Below, one piece after another: positions 52,933 to 61,031 of a stretch of DNA of 64,000 nucleotides. A program made the position numbers and the translations under genes. The first letter of the stretch is position 1. Each line of letters starts with the position of its first letter. The stretch is from Wenyingzhuangia gilva (GTDB lineage: Bacteria; Bacteroidota; Bacteroidia; Flavobacteriales; Flavobacteriaceae): contig NZ_JAUMIT010000001.1 in NCBI RefSeq assembly GCF_030519655.1, positions 310,001 to 374,000 of the forward strand, written 5' to 3'. The notes under the pieces were generated by a model, which saw only the letters and a list, made by a program, of their open reading frames with translations, did no database searches and had not been told where the DNA came from.

Positions 52933-54108
52933 TTAAGCTTCTAAAGCTTGTTTGATATCGGCAATGATATCATCTATATGTTCTAAACCTAAGGAACAAC
53001 GAACCATTCCATCGGTAATTCCTACAGCTAATTTCACCTCAGCTTCTACCTTTGCATGGGTGGTACTTGCAGGATGTGTTACAATGGTTCTAGTATCTCC
53101 TAAATTGGCAGACAATGAACACATTTTTATATTGTCAAAAAAGTTTCTTCCTCCTTCTACGCCACCTTCTACTTCAAAAGCAACAATAGATCCTCCTAAT
53201 TTCATTTGCTTTTTAGCAGTTTCGTATTGAGGGTGAGATTTTAAGAAAGGGTATTTTACCCATTTTACTTTAGGATGACTTTCTAAAAATTCTGCTAATT
53301 TTAATGCATTGTCACAATGTCTGTCTGCTCTTACTGCTAAAGTTTCTAAAGACTTAGACAATACCCAAGCATTAAATGGACTCATACAAGGTCCTGTTAA
53401 ACGTGAAAACAAATAAATTTCACGAATTAAATCTTTATTACCAACAGTAATTCCTCCCATTACACGTCCTTGACCATCCATTAATTTGGTGGCAGAATGA
53501 ATAACTAAATCTGCTCCGAATTTAATAGGTTGTTGTAAATATGGTGTAGCAAAACAGTTGTCTATAATTAATAAGATTCCATGTTTTTTTGCAATGCTAC
53601 TTAACAATTCCAAATCCAACACATCAACACCAGGATTGGTTGGAGTTTCTGCATAAATAAACTTTGTTGTTGGCTGAATTAAACTTTCAATTTTATCAAC
53701 ATCTTTTACATCAAAATAAGAACAGTTGATATTCCATTTCGGAAAATATTTGGTAAACAATCCGTGGGTAGCTCCAAAAACAGAACTACAAGAAACCACA
53801 TGGTCTCCTGCACTTAGCAATGCTCCAAAAGTTGAAAAAATAGCTGCCATTCCACTTGAAAAAGCAAAACCAGCTTCAGCACCTTCCATCAAACAAACTT
53901 TTTCAATAAATTCATTAGTGTTAGGATTGCTGTATCTACTATATAAATCTCTTTGTTTTTCTTCAGCAAAAGAAGATCTCATTTCCTCGGCATCGTCAAA
54001 AACAAATCCAGATGTTAAATATAAGGGTACTGAATGCTCAGAAAACTGAGTAGTTTCTGACTGCGTTCTTACCGCTAGGGTTTCGAAGTTTTTCTTATTG
54101 TCGCTCAT
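52933..54108 (-). CDS. metZ: trans-sulfuration family PLP enzyme, O-succinylhomoserine sulfhydrylase-like
   Basis: A 391-residue PLP-dependent Cys/Met-metabolism enzyme. Visible motifs: HSVPLYLTSGFVFDDAEEM, RYSNPNTNEFIEKVCLMEG, YAETPTNPGVDVLD, and the PLP lysine in VIHSATKLMDGQGRVMGG. It makes homocysteine directly from sulfide and an activated homoserine. Specificity (succinyl or acetyl) cannot be read from sequence; MetX in the same operon gives probably O-acetylhomoserine. It follows thrA after a repeat-rich spacer. Confidence 0.88.
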   Translation of the reverse strand: MSDNKKNFETLAVRTQSETTQFSEHSVPLYLTSGFVFDDAEEMRSSFAEEKQRDLYSRYSNPNTNEFIEKVCLMEGAEAGFAFSSGMAAIFSTFGALLSAGDHVVSCSSVFGATHGLFTKYFPKWNINCSYFDVKDVDKIESLIQPTTKFIYAETPTNPGVDVLDLELLSSIAKKHGILLIIDNCFATPYLQQPIKFGADLVIHSATKLMDGQGRVMGGITVGNKDLIREIYLFSRLTGPCMSPFNAWVLSKSLETLAVRADRHCDNALKLAEFLESHPKVKWVKYPFLKSHPQYETAKKQMKLGGSIVAFEVEGGVEGGRNFFDNIKMCSLSANLGDTRTIVTHPASTTHAKVEAEVKLAVGITDGMVRCSLGLEHIDDIIADIKQALEA

Positions 54109-54206
54109 TTTATTCGCTTTAGTACAAAGTACCGAGTACTGAGTACATAGTTTTACATTCTTTTAAACTAATTACTTTGTACTGACTACTCAGTACTAAC
54201 TTAAAT
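54109..54206. repeat. spacer of GTACTGAGTAC-type words (metZ / thrA)
   Basis: AAGTACCGAGTACTGAGTAC followed by TTTGTACTGACTACTCAGTAC. The same word family fills the cysD-cysH spacer 30 kb away (23481-23580). Confidence 0.65.
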
Positions 54207-56633
54207 TTACAATTCAAGTTCCGTTAATCTCATAATATCTCCAAAGACCCCACGAGCAGTTACATTGGCTCCAGCTCCAGCTCCTTGAATTACTACCGGT
54301 TGATCTCCATAAGACTCTGTATAAATTTCAAAAATAGAATCGGCTCCTTTTACTTGTCCTAAAGCCGAATCGCGAGGTACAGAAACTAATTTCACTTCTA
54401 AAATTCCTTTATCCGAAGCCAAATCACCATGTAAATCACCTATATAACGCAATACATGATTTGGTTCTTGTTTGTCTTTTATTTCTTGATAGATTGGATC
54501 TAACTCTTCTAGCTTACTTAAGAAAGAAGCCGTATCACCATCTCTTAAATGTTCTGGAATTAAATTGTGAATTTCCACATCACTAAATTCATTTTGTAAA
54601 TCTAACTCACGTGCTAAAATCAACAATTTACGACCAACATCATTTCCATTTAAATCTTCTCTAGGATCTGGTTCTGTAAACCCTTGTTCCGCTGCTTCAT
54701 TCAACACTTCACTAAACTTTACATTTTTAGCAGAAAAATTGTTAAACAAATAACTTAACGTTCCAGAGAAAACTCCTTTAATTCTTGTGATATTTTCTCC
54801 AGAGGCATGCATCAATTTAATGGTATCAATTAAAGGCAATCCTGCTCCAACATTGGTTTCGTACAAATATTGTTTTCTATTTTGTGCTAAAGCCAAACGC
54901 AATTCATGATAAAAATCTAACGATTTTGTATTTCCTATTTTGTTAGAAGACACTAAGTTAAAACCGCTCTCAATTAATGGAATATAATTTTCTGTCATTC
55001 CTGCACTTGCAGAATTGTCAACCGCTATTAAATTTCCTAAATGATGGTCTTTTGCATATTTTACAATCGCATCAATTCCTTTATACGGAATTCCCGTTTC
55101 TTTGAGATCTTGTTTCCAAGTAGCTTGAATTCCATCGGCATTGAAATACACTTTTTTAGAATTTGCTACTGCAAAAACATTTAAGTCTATTCCTTTACGC
55201 TTCAGAATATTTTCTTTACTCTCTAAAATTTGTTTGATTAATGTCCCCCCAACCAAACCAACACCAAATACTGCTACATTGATTTTTTTGGCAATTCCAA
55301 AAATCTCTCCATGCATTACGTTTACTGCTTTTCTTAACTCTTTATTATCTATTACCAAGCAAACATTATTACCCGTTACTGTGTTATTAATTAATAATGG
55401 TTTGATATTATTATTAACCAATGCAGTATAAGATGTATTAAAAGAACTTAATGAATTTCCTAAAATAGACACTACTGCAACTCCTCTTGTAATAGATATT
55501 CTATTGATATCATTGCTTAAAAAGTCTAAATTAAATTCATTCCCTAATGCATCTTTTGCTTTGTGCGCATCTTTACCGTTTACCACAAAACTAATCCCTC
55601 TTTCAGAAGAACCTTGAGAAATAATTCCAACACTAACATTTTCCTTTTGTAAAGCAGCAAACAAACGAGCATCAATTCCCACTTTACCTAACAAACCTCT
55701 ACCCTCTAAACTTACCAAAGCCATGTTTTCTTGTACAGAAATAGCTTTGATTCCATTTTTAGAACTCGCTTCAGCATTGATTAAAGTTCCAGGGCTCTCT
55801 GGCTCAAACGTGTTTAAAATTCGCAAAGAAATATTCTTTTTTACCAAAGGAATAATCGCTTTGGCATCTAAAACATTATCTCCCAAGTTTGCCAATTCAT
55901 TCGCTTCGTTAAAAGACAAATGATTTATTTTTTGTGCATTAGAAACCAACAGCGGATTTGCTGTATAAATTCCACTTACAATGGTGTAATTTTCTAACTC
56001 TTCTGCATTTAAATATCCTGCTATTAAAGAAGCAGAATAATTACTTCCATTATTTCCAATAGAAGTTGTTTCTCCTTCTAAACTTGCCCCCACAAATCCT
56101 GTAACCACAGGAACTGTTGTTGTTAAATCTATATTTTTAAAATACTTTTTGGTGTTTTCTTCTGTAATCTCTTCTAATAAAGTAGCTTCTCCATACACAT
56201 TGTCTGTTTTAAACAACTCCCTAGAATCTGTATATTGAGCATTTACACCGTTCTCTTTTAACAGCGCTGTAACTGTTTTACCAGCCAACAACTCCCCATA
56301 CGCAGTCACCAAATCTTTGATTTTTGGACTGTAATCTCCTAATAAATTTACTCCTTCAAAAATCTTTTCTAAAAAAGAAAATTCTTGAGAAAAATCTACA
56401 GTAGAAAAAGGTTCTAATTGATTATTTTTAAAAGTTTCAAAAGCAGATTGATAATCTTCTCCTTTTTTGGCTCTTTCCAACAATTCAAACAAATCATCAG
56501 TAGCTGTTCCTCTTGCGGAAACTACTACTACAATTTCTTCTTTACTTTTTATCTTGTTTAAAAGAATGGATACAACGCTTTTAATCCCTTCTCCGTTGGC
56601 CAATGATTTTCCTCCAAATTTTAATACTTTCAT
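54207..56633 (-). CDS. thrA: bifunctional aspartate kinase / homoserine dehydrogenase
   Basis: An 808-residue fusion. Residues 1-~290 are the aspartate kinase (MKVLKFGGKSLANGEGIKSV, with Lys where KFGGTS is common); residues ~300-440 carry ACT regulatory folds (LLGKVGIDARLFAALQ); residues ~455-808 are homoserine dehydrogenase (VAVFGVGLVGGTLIKQ, SNKIGNTKSL, VFSGTLSYLFN). It provides homoserine to MetX. It lies between metX and metZ in the same run, behind a SAM-I riboswitch. Confidence 0.96.
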   Translation of the reverse strand: MKVLKFGGKSLANGEGIKSVVSILLNKIKSKEEIVVVVSARGTATDDLFELLERAKKGEDYQSAFETFKNNQLEPFSTVDFSQEFSFLEKIFEGVNLLGDYSPKIKDLVTAYGELLAGKTVTALLKENGVNAQYTDSRELFKTDNVYGEATLLEEITEENTKKYFKNIDLTTTVPVVTGFVGASLEGETTSIGNNGSNYSASLIAGYLNAEELENYTIVSGIYTANPLLVSNAQKINHLSFNEANELANLGDNVLDAKAIIPLVKKNISLRILNTFEPESPGTLINAEASSKNGIKAISVQENMALVSLEGRGLLGKVGIDARLFAALQKENVSVGIISQGSSERGISFVVNGKDAHKAKDALGNEFNLDFLSNDINRISITRGVAVVSILGNSLSSFNTSYTALVNNNIKPLLINNTVTGNNVCLVIDNKELRKAVNVMHGEIFGIAKKINVAVFGVGLVGGTLIKQILESKENILKRKGIDLNVFAVANSKKVYFNADGIQATWKQDLKETGIPYKGIDAIVKYAKDHHLGNLIAVDNSASAGMTENYIPLIESGFNLVSSNKIGNTKSLDFYHELRLALAQNRKQYLYETNVGAGLPLIDTIKLMHASGENITRIKGVFSGTLSYLFNNFSAKNVKFSEVLNEAAEQGFTEPDPREDLNGNDVGRKLLILARELDLQNEFSDVEIHNLIPEHLRDGDTASFLSKLEELDPIYQEIKDKQEPNHVLRYIGDLHGDLASDKGILEVKLVSVPRDSALGQVKGADSIFEIYTESYGDQPVVIQGAGAGANVTARGVFGDIMRLTELEL

Positions 56634-56782
56634 TTCTTTTCAGGCTTTTGGCTTTAAGCTATTTGCTTTTAGCACATTTTTCAATTCCTTAAAATTCGCT
56701 TTCGAAACTTTTAATATTTCTACTTCTCGACTACGCTCGAAGACCTAACATTTAAAATTCTTTTTCCTTAATTCCTGAATTA
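56634..56782. repeat. repeat-rich spacer (thrA / metX)
   Basis: The 149-base spacer holds GGCTTTTGGCTTTAAGC and GCTTTTAGC words, then CTTCTCGACTACGCTCGAAG (56723-56742), which is a relative of the hairpin arms at 10531-10577. No gene was seen. Confidence 0.6.
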
Positions 56783-57781
56783 TTAAAAAACGTCTTTTAA
56801 TAATTCCTTTAACTGTTCATCTTCTACCAAAAACCCATCGTGTCCATGAATAGAAGTGATTTCTTTATAGGAGGCATTTGCTCCTATTCTTTCTAAAACT
56901 TCTTGAGTTTCTCTATTTTCTTCTGGCACAAAAAAGAAATCAGAATCTATTCCTATTTGAATAATGGTTGCTTTAATTGATTTGGCCACTTCTTCAAAAG
57001 TTCCTCTTTCCGCAGTAATGTCTAAAGTACTCAGTAAATGATTTACCATTTGATAAGCCTTTAACTCAAACCTTTGTTCTAATTTATATCCGTGATGTAA
57101 CAACCAACTTTCTACATTGGCAATTCCTAATGCTTCGTTTTGAGTTCTATTAAATTTTTCTTTAAATGAAGCTGCTGTCCTGTAAAACAACATCGCCATC
57201 ATACGAGCATCGTGAACAGGTTTTTTAGAGTTCAACAAAATTTGCTCTTGTACTTTGTTGTGAGCTAAAATCCAATCTGTAGCTTTCCAATCAGAAGCAA
57301 TAGGAATGATATAATCTGACAAATCAGGAAACAACACTGCCATTTCCCATGCAATTCCACCTCCCAAAGAACCTGCAATAATTGCATGCAACTTGGTCAC
57401 TCCTAAATCTTGTAACAGCAATCCAAATAATTGTGCTACATCTCTAACTGTAAAACTTTTGTAATCTTCTATTAAGTTTTCTGGTTTGTTGTCATATCCA
57501 TTTCCTGGAATATTAATAGAGATGATGGTATACTTATTTGTATCCACCAAATTCCCTTTGGAAACAATTCCTTTCCACCAACCTGTATGTTCTCCTGCAA
57601 CATCAGAATTTCCTGTTAAGGCATGGTTAACTAACACAATAGGAGCTGTGTGTAATGGCTGGCCAAAAACTTCGTAAGAAAGTTCTAAGCTAGAATAATT
57701 TACACCAACCAAGGTAGTGTAATCTTTTAGGGTTCTATGTTGTAAACTTTTATTCAATGTCGTAAAATCATTTATACTCAA
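56783..57781 (-). CDS. metX: homoserine O-acetyltransferase
   Basis: A 332-residue alpha/beta hydrolase-fold acyltransferase. Motifs: PIVLVNHALTGNSDVAG, GWWKGIVSKG, IPGNGYDNKP, nucleophile Ser138 in IIAGSLGGGIAWE, and the catalytic Asp/His in DSDFFFVPEEN and SIHGHDGFLV. The start is TTG at 57781; the next in-frame ATG is past the fold's core. The SAM-I riboswitch begins about 84 bases upstream. It activates homoserine for sulfhydrylation. Confidence 0.92.
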   Translation of the reverse strand: MSINDFTTLNKSLQHRTLKDYTTLVGVNYSSLELSYEVFGQPLHTAPIVLVNHALTGNSDVAGEHTGWWKGIVSKGNLVDTNKYTIISINIPGNGYDNKPENLIEDYKSFTVRDVAQLFGLLLQDLGVTKLHAIIAGSLGGGIAWEMAVLFPDLSDYIIPIASDWKATDWILAHNKVQEQILLNSKKPVHDARMMAMLFYRTAASFKEKFNRTQNEALGIANVESWLLHHGYKLEQRFELKAYQMVNHLLSTLDITAERGTFEEVAKSIKATIIQIGIDSDFFFVPEENRETQEVLERIGANASYKEITSIHGHDGFLVEDEQLKELLKDVF

Positions 57782-57791
57782 ATAGCCTTCT

Positions 57792-57811
57792 ACTCTAAAT
57801 AATTTTAGAGT
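57792..57811 (-). promoter_or_regulatory. hairpin between riboswitch and metX start
   Basis: ACTCTAAA and TTTAGAGT enclose TAAT, a perfect eight-base-pair stem 11 bases before the TTG start. There is no T tract after it, so it could be a translational switch or ribosome-site occluder, and a candidate expression platform. Confidence 0.5.
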
Positions 57812-57864
57812 GAATAATATGTGTGTTGTTAAGTTATCGTGATTTTTAAGAGAATTGCTCCTGT

Positions 57865-57972
57865 GTTATCTATCCAACAAACGTTGGTAGAACGTAGCAC
57901 CTTCATTTTTATAAACTAAAAAAGGGTTGCTAAGGCTTCAACGGGTCTATTCCCTCTACCTTTCATGATAAC
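57865..57972 (-). promoter_or_regulatory. SAM-I (S-box) riboswitch
   Basis: Read on the minus strand, GTTATC opens the P1 stem and GATAAC closes it. Between them are AAAGGTAGAGGGAA, GACCCGTTGAAGCC, TTAGCAACCC and AAGGTGCTACGTTCTACC, which fit the SAM-I aptamer in order. It precedes metX-thrA-metZ and should lower their expression when SAM is high. The 331 bases between 57782 and 58112 hold this aptamer, the hairpin, the promoter and the metY terminator, and no gene. Confidence 0.93.
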
Positions 57973-57998
57973 TTACTTCAATACATAATGAGCTGAAG

Positions 57999-58006
57999 CA
58001 AAGATA
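57999..58006 (-). promoter_or_regulatory. putative -7 element for metX-thrA-metZ
   Basis: TATCTTTG on the minus strand, about 27 bases before the aptamer begins. Confidence 0.6.
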
Positions 58007-58053
58007 TAAAATAAATTGCGAAATAAAAGAAATGTGTAAAAGACTTAAAAAAG

Positions 58054-58084
58054 AAAAACCATCACTGTGCAGTGATGGTTTTTT
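58054..58084 (-). terminator. intrinsic terminator after metY
   Basis: AAAAACCATCACT, loop GTGC, and the complement followed by T runs; it lies 29 bases beyond the metY stop. Confidence 0.88.
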
Positions 58085-58112
58085 AATCTTAAAACACAAA
58101 TATAAAATACAC

Positions 58113-59387
58113 TTAGATTTTACCAAATGCTTGTACAATATCTGCTTTTAAATCTTCTATATTTTCTAGACCAACAGACAAACGAATTAAATCTTGCGTA
58201 ACTCCTGCTCCTGCTTGATCTGCTTCACTCAATTGTTGATGCGTAGTACTTGCTGGGTGAATAATTAATGATTTTGTATCACCAATATTTGCCAATAAAG
58301 AGAAAATTTCGGTAGCATCTGTAAATTTCTTAGCCGCTTCATAACCTCCTTTTAAACCAAAAGTAACCAATCCACTTTGTCCGTTTGACAAATATTTTTT
58401 AGCTAAATCATAGTATTTACTAGATTTTAATCCTGGATAATTTACCCAAGCAACTTCTTCTCTTTCTTCTAACCAAGTAGCCAACTCCAATGCATTTGCA
58501 GAATGTTGTTTAATTCTTACTGGTAAAGTTTCTAATCCTTGAATAATATTAAAAGCATTTGTTGGACTTAAAGCTCCCCCAAAATCACGTAACCCTTCTA
58601 AAATTAATTTAAAAGTGAAAGCTGCCGCTCCTAATGCTTCGTGATACACCAATCCGTGATAACCAGCTGATGGCTCTGTAAATTCAGGGAATTTTCCGTT
58701 TGCCCAGTTAAATGTTCCGGCATCAATAATTGCTCCTCCTAAAGAATTTCCTTGACCTCCAATATATTTTGTTAAAGAATGAATCACCAAGTTCGCACCG
58801 TGTTTAATTGGATTTAACAACGCAGGTGATGCAACTGTATTATCAACAATAAAAGGTACCTCTGCAGCTTTTGCTTGCTCAGCAATCGCTTCTAAATCCA
58901 ACACATCTAATTTTGGATTCCCTAGAGATTCTACAAAAAATGCTCGAGTATTATCTTGTACAGCTGCTTTAAATTCTTCTGGATTTGATGCATCTACAAA
59001 CGTAGTGGTAATTCCCAATCTTGGCAACGTAACATTTAACAAGGTAAATGTTCCTCCGTATAAACTGCTAGAAGCCACAATATGATCTCCTGCTTTTAAT
59101 AAAGTCATCAATCCTGTTGCAATAGCAGAAGTTCCCGAAGCAAAAACCACTGCTCCAATTCCTCCTTCTACAGCTGCCAAACGATCTTGTAAAACCTGAT
59201 TGGTTGGATTGTTTAATCTTGTATAAATAAATCCTAACTCTTTTAAGCCAAATAAATTTGCAGCATGCTCCGTATTATTAAACACATAAGACGAAGTTTG
59301 ATAAATAGGTACCGCTCTTGTCCCTTGAGTGTTACTCACATCATGCCCAGCATGTAATGCTGAAGTTTCTAATCTTTGATTTTCCAT
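58113..59387 (-). CDS. metY: O-acetylhomoserine sulfhydrylase
   Basis: A 424-residue PLP enzyme: LETSALHAGHDVSNTQGTRA, IYTRLNNPTNQVLQDRLAAVE, PFIVDNTVASPALLNPIKHGA, PLP lysine in HSLTKYIGGQGNSLGG. Length is typical of the MetY group and longer than MetB/MetZ. It joins sulfide and O-acetylhomoserine to give homocysteine. It is transcribed by itself, divergent from metK, with its own -7 element, and does not lie behind the SAM-I aptamer. Confidence 0.95.
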   Translation of the reverse strand: MENQRLETSALHAGHDVSNTQGTRAVPIYQTSSYVFNNTEHAANLFGLKELGFIYTRLNNPTNQVLQDRLAAVEGGIGAVVFASGTSAIATGLMTLLKAGDHIVASSSLYGGTFTLLNVTLPRLGITTTFVDASNPEEFKAAVQDNTRAFFVESLGNPKLDVLDLEAIAEQAKAAEVPFIVDNTVASPALLNPIKHGANLVIHSLTKYIGGQGNSLGGAIIDAGTFNWANGKFPEFTEPSAGYHGLVYHEALGAAAFTFKLILEGLRDFGGALSPTNAFNIIQGLETLPVRIKQHSANALELATWLEEREEVAWVNYPGLKSSKYYDLAKKYLSNGQSGLVTFGLKGGYEAAKKFTDATEIFSLLANIGDTKSLIIHPASTTHQQLSEADQAGAGVTQDLIRLSVGLENIEDLKADIVQAFGKI

Positions 59388-59423
59388 TTTTATTTTTTTA
59401 ATAATTTCTAGTCATCTAACTAA

Positions 59424-59431
59424 CAAATATA
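59424..59431 (-). promoter_or_regulatory. putative -7 element for metY
   Basis: TATATTTG on the minus strand, 37 bases upstream of the metY ATG. Confidence 0.55.
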
Positions 59432-59519
59432 TAAAACATAGATTCAGATTATCTACCTTATTATTAAATTCAAAAAAAAAGAATAGATTTATTAGAGAGG
59501 GTATTCCATTTCTTTTTTA

Positions 59520-59527
59520 TAATTTTG
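59520..59527 (+). promoter_or_regulatory. putative -7 element for metK
   Basis: TAATTTTG, 12 bases upstream of the start of the proposed metK leader aptamer, so that transcription would begin just before the aptamer. Confidence 0.6.
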
Positions 59528-59538
59528 TCCTCACAAAA

Positions 59539-59612
59539 AAAGGGGAAAGATTTGAACTGATTGCCACCTCTTTTACAACTAATCCTTGTAAGAAATAAAG
59601 AGCTAAAGCAGT
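59539..59612 (+). promoter_or_regulatory. SAM-II-like riboswitch aptamer in the metK leader
   Basis: AAAGGGG (59539-59545) pairs with CCTCTTT (59567-59573). The loop holds GATTTGAACTGATTGCCA, matching the L1 core of SAM-II aptamers. AATAAAGAGCTAAAGCAGT completes the family's GCUAAA part, and ACTG (59556-59559) can pair with CAGT (59609-59612) as the pseudoknot. An extra stem (TTACAA/TTGTAA at 59573-59591) fits the long-loop variants. The gene downstream is the SAM synthetase, a fitting target. It was identified by eye without covariance analysis. Confidence 0.72.
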
Positions 59613-59631
59613 AATTATCTACTTCTTTAGC
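59602..59631 (+). promoter_or_regulatory. alternative hairpin overlapping the pseudoknot strand
   Basis: GCTAAAG-C-AGTA (59602-59613) pairs with TACT-T-CTTTAGC (59620-59631) around ATTATC. It would sequester the 3' pseudoknot strand (CAGT), so it excludes the SAM-bound fold. It is a candidate expression platform. Confidence 0.6.
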
Positions 59632-59680
59632 CGACCAAGGCCATCAGCACAATAAATATTTAATAAAAACAAAAATAGAT

Positions 59681-60937
59681 ATGTCATATTTATTTACCTC
59701 TGAATCCGTTTCAGAAGGACATCCAGATAAGATTGCAGATCAAATTTCTGATGCATTGATTGATCATTTTTTAGCTTATGATGCAGATTCTAAAGTAGCA
59801 TGTGAAACTTTGGTAACGACAGGACAAGTTGTTTTAGCTGGAGAAGTAAAATCTAAAGCTTATTTAGATGTTCAAAAAATTGCACGTGATACCATCAACA
59901 AAATTGGTTATACCAAAGGAGCTTATCAATTTGATGGGAATTCTTGTGGTGTATTATCTGCCATTCACGAACAATCTCAAGACATTAATCAAGGAGTTGA
60001 TAGAGCTAGTAAAGAAGAACAAGGAGCTGGGGACCAAGGAATGATGTTTGGCTATGCAACTAACGAAACAGAAAATTTTATGCCATTGGCTTTAGAAATT
60101 TCTCATCGTTTGTTAAAAGAATTGGCTGCTTTGCGTAGAGAAATGAAGGATATTACTTATTTACGTCCTGATGCAAAAGCGCAAGTAACTCTGCAATATT
60201 CTGACGATAACAAACCAGAACGTATTGAAGCGATTGTAGTATCAACCCAGCATGATGATTTTGGACCTGATGACGAGAGTATGTTAGCAAAAATCAAAGC
60301 TGATATTATTAATATTTTAATCCCTAGAGTAAAAGCTACTTTTAACGAAGAAGTTCAAGCATTGTTTGGAGATGACATTAAGTTCCACATCAACCCAACA
60401 GGAAAGTTTGTCATTGGAGGACCTCATGGAGATGCTGGTTTAACTGGTCGTAAAATTATTGTAGATACTTATGGTGGTAAAGGTGCTCACGGTGGTGGTG
60501 CTTTTTCTGGAAAAGACCCTAGTAAAGTAGACCGTTCTGCTGCTTATGCTACTCGTCATATTGCCAAAAACTTGGTAGCTGCAGGAGTTGCTACTGAAAT
60601 TTTAGTACAGGTTTCTTATGCTATTGGAGTAGTGGAACCTATGGGGATTTTTGTAAATACTTATGGAACTAGTAAAGTTGATTTAACAGATGGACAAATT
60701 GCAGCAATAGTAACTTCTATTTTTGACATGAGACCATTTGCGATTGAAACTAGATTAAAATTGCGTAACCCAATTTATACAGAAACTGCTGCTTATGGTC
60801 ACATGGGTAGAACTCCAGAAATTAAAACCGTAGTTTTTGATTCTCCCTACGAGGGAAGAAAAGAAATTGAAGTAGAAACTTTTACTTGGGAAAAGTTAGA
60901 TTATGTAGATCAAGTTAAAAAAGCTTTTAATTTGTAA
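59681..60937 (+). CDS. metK: S-adenosylmethionine synthetase
   Basis: A 418-residue cytosolic enzyme that makes SAM from ATP and methionine. Signatures: [48 protein letters not shown] and [19 protein letters not shown]. Length is normal for Bacteroidota. The leader resembles a SAM-II riboswitch, implying product control. It is followed by a strong terminator. Confidence 0.97.
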   Translation: MSYLFTSESVSEGHPDKIADQISDALIDHFLAYDADSKVACETLVTTGQVVLAGEVKSKAYLDVQKIARDTINKIGYTKGAYQFDGNSCGVLSAIHEQSQDINQGVDRASKEEQGAGDQGMMFGYATNETENFMPLALEISHRLLKELAALRREMKDITYLRPDAKAQVTLQYSDDNKPERIEAIVVSTQHDDFGPDDESMLAKIKADIINILIPRVKATFNEEVQALFGDDIKFHINPTGKFVIGGPHGDAGLTGRKIIVDTYGGKGAHGGGAFSGKDPSKVDRSAAYATRHIAKNLVAAGVATEILVQVSYAIGVVEPMGIFVNTYGTSKVDLTDGQIAAIVTSIFDMRPFAIETRLKLRNPIYTETAAYGHMGRTPEIKTVVFDSPYEGRKEIEVETFTWEKLDYVDQVKKAFNL

Positions 60938-60958
60938 AATCTTTTAACATATTTTTAT

Positions 60959-60997
60959 AAAAGCCTTGATAATAGTGATTATCAAGGCTTTTTTTTG
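60959..60997 (+). terminator. intrinsic terminator after metK
   Basis: AAAGCCTTGATAAT, loop AGTG, ATTATCAAGGC followed by eight T. Confidence 0.9.
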
Positions 60998-61031
60998 GTT
61001 ATCCCCTCCTATTTTTTTAACTTAATGGAAT

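Noticed and set aside
59539-59631. Metk leader as an SMK box (SAM-III) or S-box element
   Set aside because: It lacks the SMK core and the SAM-I GGUGCUA/AGCAACC elements; the order of elements fits SAM-II better.
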